DNA of 9,535 bases, taken from NCBI GenBank assembly GCA_905236365.1, contig CAJOPP010000093.1, positions 1 through 9,535 of the forward strand, given 5' to 3'. Shown one piece after another: positions 6,883 to 9,535 of this stretch. Numbering within the stretch: the first letter of the stretch is position 1; the number at the start of each line of letters is the position of its first letter. Both the position numbers and the translations under genes were made by a program. Source of the stretch: an uncultured Lachnospiraceae bacterium. GTDB lineage: Bacteria; Bacillota; Clostridia; Lachnospirales; Lachnospiraceae. The notes under the pieces were generated by a model. It saw only the letters and a program-made list of their open reading frames with translations. It was not told where the DNA came from and did no database searches.

Positions 6883-8271
6883 ATGGAAAAGACAATGGAA
6901 AAGATTGTGGCATTAGCAAAGGCAAGAGGTTTTGTATATCCGGGTTCTGAGATTTATGGTGGACTTGCCAATACATGGGACTATGGAAATCTTGGTGTTG
7001 AACTGAAAAATAATGTAAAAAAAGCCTGGTGGAAGAAGTTCATCCAGGAGAATCCATATAATGTGGGTGTAGATTGTGCAATACTGATGAATCCGCAGAC
7101 ATGGGTTGCTTCTGGTCATCTTGGAAGTTTCTCGGATCCATTGATGGATTGTAAGGAATGCCATGAAAGATTTCGTGCAGATAAAATCATTGAAGATTAT
7201 ATGGCAGAGAAAGGGATTACAATAGAAGGATCTGTTGATGCATGGTCTCATGAAGAGATGGCTGATTATATTGAGAAGAATGAAATTAGCTGTCCTTCTT
7301 GTGGAAAACATAATTTTACAGATATTCGTGAGTTTAATTTAATGTTCAAGACCTTTCAAGGGGTTACAGAAGACGCAAAGAATACAATTTATTTGAGACC
7401 TGAGACGGCACAGGGTATTTTTGTTAATTTCAAGAATGTACAAAGAACTTCCAGAAAGAAGATACCATTTGGTATCGGGCAGATTGGAAAATCATTCCGA
7501 AATGAGATTACACCTGGTAATTTCACATTCCGCACAAGAGAGTTTGAACAGATGGAGTTGGAATTTTTCTGTGAACCGGATACAGATCTTGAATGGTTTG
7601 CATATTGGAAACAATTCTGTATTGATTGGTTGAAAGATCTTGGCATGAATCAGGAGGAGACCAGATACAGAGATCATGATAAAGAAGAATTGTCCTTCTA
7701 CAGTAAGGCTACAACAGATATTGAATATTTGTTCCCGTTTGGTTGGGGTGAATTATGGGGAATTGCTGATCGTACAGATTATGATCTGACGCAGCACCAG
7801 AATACTTCCGGGGAACCGATGGATTATTTTGATGATGAAAAGAAAACAAAATATATTCCATATGTAATAGAACCATCTTTGGGAGCAGATCGTGTTACGT
7901 TAGCATTCTTATGTTCTGCGTATGATGAAGAGGAATTGGAAGGAGGAGATACCAGAACGGTTCTTCATTTCCATCCGGCATTGGCACCGGTCAAGATCGG
8001 AGTGCTTCCGCTATCGAAGAAGTTGAATGAGGGTGCTGAAAAAATCTTTACTGAATTGTCTAAGACTTATAATTGTGAATATGATGATCGTGGTAATATT
8101 GGAAAACGATACAGAAGACAGGATGAGATTGGAACTCCGTTCTGTATAACTTATGACTTTGAGTCGGAAGAGGATGGTGCTGTAACGGTGCGTGATCGTG
8201 ATACTATGGAACAGGAACGTGTGAAGATTGAAGATCTGAAAACATATTTTGAAAAGAAGTTTGAATATTAA
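6883..8271 (+). CDS. glyS: Glycine--tRNA ligase, single-chain class II (alpha2) type
   Basis: Charges tRNA-Gly with glycine using ATP. The 462-residue length fits the one-subunit dimeric GlyRS of many Firmicutes, not the alpha2beta2 GlyQ/GlyS enzyme. Class II motif 2 appears as FRNE at 205-208 with the FRTREFEQME stretch at 216-225, and motif 3 ends in GADR at 334-337. Two CxxC pairs, Cys90/Cys93 and Cys137/Cys140, form a probable zinc site in the insertion domain. From about 365 onward is the anticodon-binding domain (APVKIGVLPL through the C-terminus). The start chosen is the ATG at 6883, behind the purine-rich AAAAGGTAGGG; an in-frame ATG four codons later has a poorer site. The gap before it is only 30 bases, too short for a T-box leader. 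A strong terminator follows at 8408-8448. The symbol follows common Firmicute naming; some annotations use glyQS. Confidence 0.97.
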   Translation: MEKTMEKIVALAKARGFVYPGSEIYGGLANTWDYGNLGVELKNNVKKAWWKKFIQENPYNVGVDCAILMNPQTWVASGHLGSFSDPLMDCKECHERFRADKIIEDYMAEKGITIEGSVDAWSHEEMADYIEKNEISCPSCGKHNFTDIREFNLMFKTFQGVTEDAKNTIYLRPETAQGIFVNFKNVQRTSRKKIPFGIGQIGKSFRNEITPGNFTFRTREFEQMELEFFCEPDTDLEWFAYWKQFCIDWLKDLGMNQEETRYRDHDKEELSFYSKATTDIEYLFPFGWGELWGIADRTDYDLTQHQNTSGEPMDYFDDEKKTKYIPYVIEPSLGADRVTLAFLCSAYDEEELEGGDTRTVLHFHPALAPVKIGVLPLSKKLNEGAEKIFTELSKTYNCEYDDRGNIGKRYRRQDEIGTPFCITYDFESEEDGAVTVRDRDTMEQERVKIEDLKTYFEKKFEY

Positions 8272-8297
8272 AAGTAAACTATACAGGAAAGAATGTG

Positions 8298-8448
8298 TAT
8301 AATTGTATGGAAATGTCCCCTTCTGTAAGGGAAACGCAGGCGGAGAGAGAAACAATACTTCGGAGTGGGAACAAGCCCTTTCGTGCACATACAAAAGCAG
8401 ACAGGTTAAATGCCTCACCAGGTACAAAATACTTGATGAGGCATTTTT
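8298..8448 (+). ncRNA. Candidate small RNA or long 3' UTR after glyS
   Basis: A perfect TATAAT lies at 8298-8303, and about 100 bases on a rho-independent terminator begins at 8408. No ORF with a credible start lies between. The -35 region at the proper distance (TAAACT at 8275-8280) is poor. The stretch is GC-richer than the flanks and contains a short hairpin (8318-8322 with 8327-8331) and a UUCG-like loop at 8357-8366. It could be an independent transcript of about 140 bases, or simply the 3' UTR of glyS. I do not recognise 6S RNA, SRP RNA, tmRNA, RNase P or a known riboswitch in it. Confidence 0.2.
8408..8448 (+). terminator. Rho-independent terminator closing the glyS transcript
   Basis: The arm at 8408-8424 pairs with 8430-8446 over 17 positions with one C-A mismatch (8418/8436) and one G-U pair, around a 5-base loop at 8425-8429. 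The outer half is an unbroken 10-bp stem (AAATGCCTCA with its complement). The run of five T at 8444-8448 marks a plus-strand terminator. In the opposite direction the T-run is only three bases, so it may act weakly for the converging minus-strand gene. Confidence 0.9.
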
Positions 8449-8500
8449 GAGGAAAAAATATGGGATGAACTTGTAATATCCAAAAGCGATGTGTAACTAA

Positions 8501-9283
8501 TTATTTTATAATCAGGTTTTCTAATTCTTTGATTGCACTTGTAAGTTCCTTTAAGGACTGCTTGATGGATTTGTTGATTTCACCGGAATTGACAGCTAAT
8601 TTTCCGACTTCACTGGCAACAACGGCAAAACCACGACCAAATTCGCCTGCTCTTGCAGCTTCGATGGATGCATTAAGAGAAAGGATATTTTGCTTGCTCT
8701 CAATTTTGTCGAGCTGATATGATTTTTCGTTGATTTCTTCAATTAAACTGACAGCACGTGCTACATCTTCGTCCAAAGTATAAATCTTGTCAGAGTCTAG
8801 TGAACGCTGATAGTCGGATGAAACCAAAGAATTTACGATGTCACCGAGCAGTTTGGCGGAAGCTTGAATTGCAGGTTCGGAGCGAATCGGTACTTTGTGT
8901 AATGCATCAATATATTCGTCAGGATCAATTCCTAATTCTTCAGCAATCTTGCGGAATTTTTCATCATCCGGTTCGGCTGGCAGAACTTGACCGCCGATAA
9001 CAGCACCAACTTTCTGTCCGTTTATCTTAAGATCAATGCTGAAATCCATTAAGCCGGCGTGACAATGGTATGTTCCGGAATTATTCGTATCACAGTTTTT
9101 GCAACGTTCTAATCCTTCAGTAGAACCTCTGGTATATTTTGTGCAAAAATCGGTGAAATTGATTGGTTTTGTGATGTATTTTCCGTCGTTGTCGACTGCA
9201 ATTGTTGCAAGTCCTGTTGCATCGGACCAATCTTGCATAAGTTGTTCTAAATGTTGTACATCTAAAAATTCTCTAATATCCAT
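8501..9283 (-). CDS. Short soluble protein: PocR-type sensory domain plus MCP signalling tip
   Basis: A 260-residue protein on the minus strand. Residues about 5-155 fit the PocR ligand-binding domain, with a cluster of possible ligand residues: Cys47, Cys61, Cys64, His73, Cys74 and His75 (motif YHCHAGLMDF). Residues about 195-245 match the hairpin tip of methyl-accepting chemotaxis proteins (LNASIEAARAGEFGRGFAVV, 203-222), the part that contacts CheW and CheA. There is no membrane helix, no HAMP domain, and only short flanking helices, so most of the methylation bundle is missing. It may be a cytoplasmic sensor feeding the chemotaxis array or a stand-alone switch. The start is the ATG at 9283. 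The longer frame to 9388 is rejected because its start lies upstream of the promoter at 9348-9376. A GGATGT-type ribosome site lies about 9 bases before the ATG. The domains are convincing; ligand and output are unknown. Confidence 0.88.
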   Translation of the reverse strand: MDIREFLDVQHLEQLMQDWSDATGLATIAVDNDGKYITKPINFTDFCTKYTRGSTEGLERCKNCDTNNSGTYHCHAGLMDFSIDLKINGQKVGAVIGGQVLPAEPDDEKFRKIAEELGIDPDEYIDALHKVPIRSEPAIQASAKLLGDIVNSLVSSDYQRSLDSDKIYTLDEDVARAVSLIEEINEKSYQLDKIESKQNILSLNASIEAARAGEFGRGFAVVASEVGKLAVNSGEINKSIKQSLKELTSAIKELENLIIK

Positions 9284-9347
9284 AATGTCTATACATCCTT
9301 TCTTGAAATTTGCTGTGATTTGTGAATAATCAACATATAATATAAAT

Positions 9348-9376
9348 ATTATACAAAAAATATAGAAAAAATGCAA
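9348..9376 (-). promoter_or_regulatory. Strong sigma-A promoter for the PocR-MCP gene
   Basis: On the minus strand TTGCAT (9376-9371) is followed by a 17-base spacer and a perfect TATAAT (9353-9348). Transcription should start near 9341, giving a leader of about 58 bases before the ATG at 9283. An 8-bp palindrome (9336-9343 with 9346-9353) overlaps the -10 box. It might be an operator but is purely A/T and may be chance. Confidence 0.7.
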
Positions 9377-9415
9377 TAAAATATACACATATTATTAAAA
9401 ATAAAGAATCAGAGG

Positions 9416-9449
9416 GTTACTGTTTACTGGCTAACGAGTGAACTGTAAC
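9416..9449. repeat. Imperfect 13-bp inverted repeat between two divergent promoters
   Basis: Positions 9416-9428 pair with 9437-9449 over 13 positions, with one T-T mismatch and one G-U pair, around an 8-base loop. The core half-site GTTAC/GTAAC recurs at 9491-9495 inside the spacer of the rightward promoter. The position between promoters at 9348-9376 (minus) and 9479-9507 (plus) suits a shared operator. No T-run follows on the plus strand, so it is not a plus-strand terminator. Confidence 0.4.
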
Positions 9450-9478
9450 TTCAAAATAGCAAAAAGTGTAATTAGGAG

Positions 9479-9507
9479 TTGACATAAAGAGTAACCTTTG
9501 TTATGAT
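9479..9507 (+). promoter_or_regulatory. Near-consensus sigma-A promoter reading off the right edge
   Basis: A perfect TTGACA at 9479-9484, a 17-base spacer and TATGAT at 9502-9507 make this the best promoter match in the window. It points rightwards to a gene beyond 9535 that cannot be seen. The transcript would start near 9514. The spacer contains TAAC-CTTT-GTTA, a small inverted repeat that may bind a regulator. Confidence 0.7.
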
Positions 9508-9535
9508 TATTTTTAAAAAGCAGATGCGTAACATT

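Noticed and set aside
8361..8375. T-box-like sequence (GAGTGGGAAC)
   Set aside because: It departs from the conserved T-box at the CCGCG part, does not overlap the terminator stem as a T-box must, and no plus-strand gene lies downstream.
8011..8427. 138-codon minus-strand frame across the end of glyS
   Set aside because: It is antisense to the conserved anticodon-binding domain, and its upstream part crosses the terminator arm at 8408-8424.
9284..9388. N-terminal extension of the PocR-MCP protein with an apparent hydrophobic helix (a possible membrane anchor)
   Set aside because: The start at 9388 lies upstream of the strong promoter at 9348-9376, so the transcript would not contain it. The hydrophobic stretch is translated AT-rich promoter DNA.
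9479..9507. MerR-type regulated promoter, suggested by the small inverted repeat in the spacer
   Set aside because: MerR-type promoters normally have a long 19-20 base spacer; here it is the standard 17, and the dyad symmetry is only partial.

Overview
The window looks like a low-GC (AT-rich by eye) chromosomal segment of an anaerobic Firmicute, most likely class Clostridia, family Lachnospiraceae. The reasons are the A/T-rich DNA, strong AGGAGG-type ribosome binding sites, use of TTG as a start codon, Gram-positive style lipoproteins, and the gene order DUF4349 lipoprotein - era - recO - small lipoprotein - glyS. The placement is inferred from protein style and gene order; no database was searched.

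Layout. Positions 1-155 are an AT-rich leader with a perfect 12-bp inverted repeat. Positions 156-3062 encode a large M16C zinc metallopeptidase of the PreP/falcilysin type. Positions 3063-3372 are a non-coding gap with three consecutive stem-loops that are not followed by T-runs. A rightward gene run follows: a DUF4349 lipoprotein with an extra C-terminal membrane helix (3373-4491), the ribosome-assembly GTPase Era (4539-5441), the recombination mediator RecO (5462-6202), a small lipoprotein of unknown function with its own likely promoter (6280-6852), and a one-subunit glycyl-tRNA synthetase (6883-8271). A long stem-loop with a T-run at 8408-8448 closes this run. The stretch between glyS and that terminator carries a perfect TATAAT and may encode a small RNA.

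On the minus strand, converging on the terminator, is a short soluble protein that joins a PocR-type ligand-binding domain to the hairpin tip of a methyl-accepting chemotaxis protein (8501-9283). It has an excellent sigma-A type promoter at 9348-9376. A second, near-consensus promoter at 9479-9507 points rightwards off the window, so 9284-9535 is a divergent control region, with a 13-bp imperfect inverted repeat between the two promoters.

Most of the window is housekeeping: peptide turnover, 16S rRNA maturation, DNA repair and tRNA charging. The parts most worth a second look are the minimal PocR-MCP protein with its divergent control region, the three-hairpin gap at 3087-3205, and the candidate small RNA ending at 8448. 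I saw no mobile element, CRISPR array, tRNA or rRNA, and no clearly new multi-gene system.
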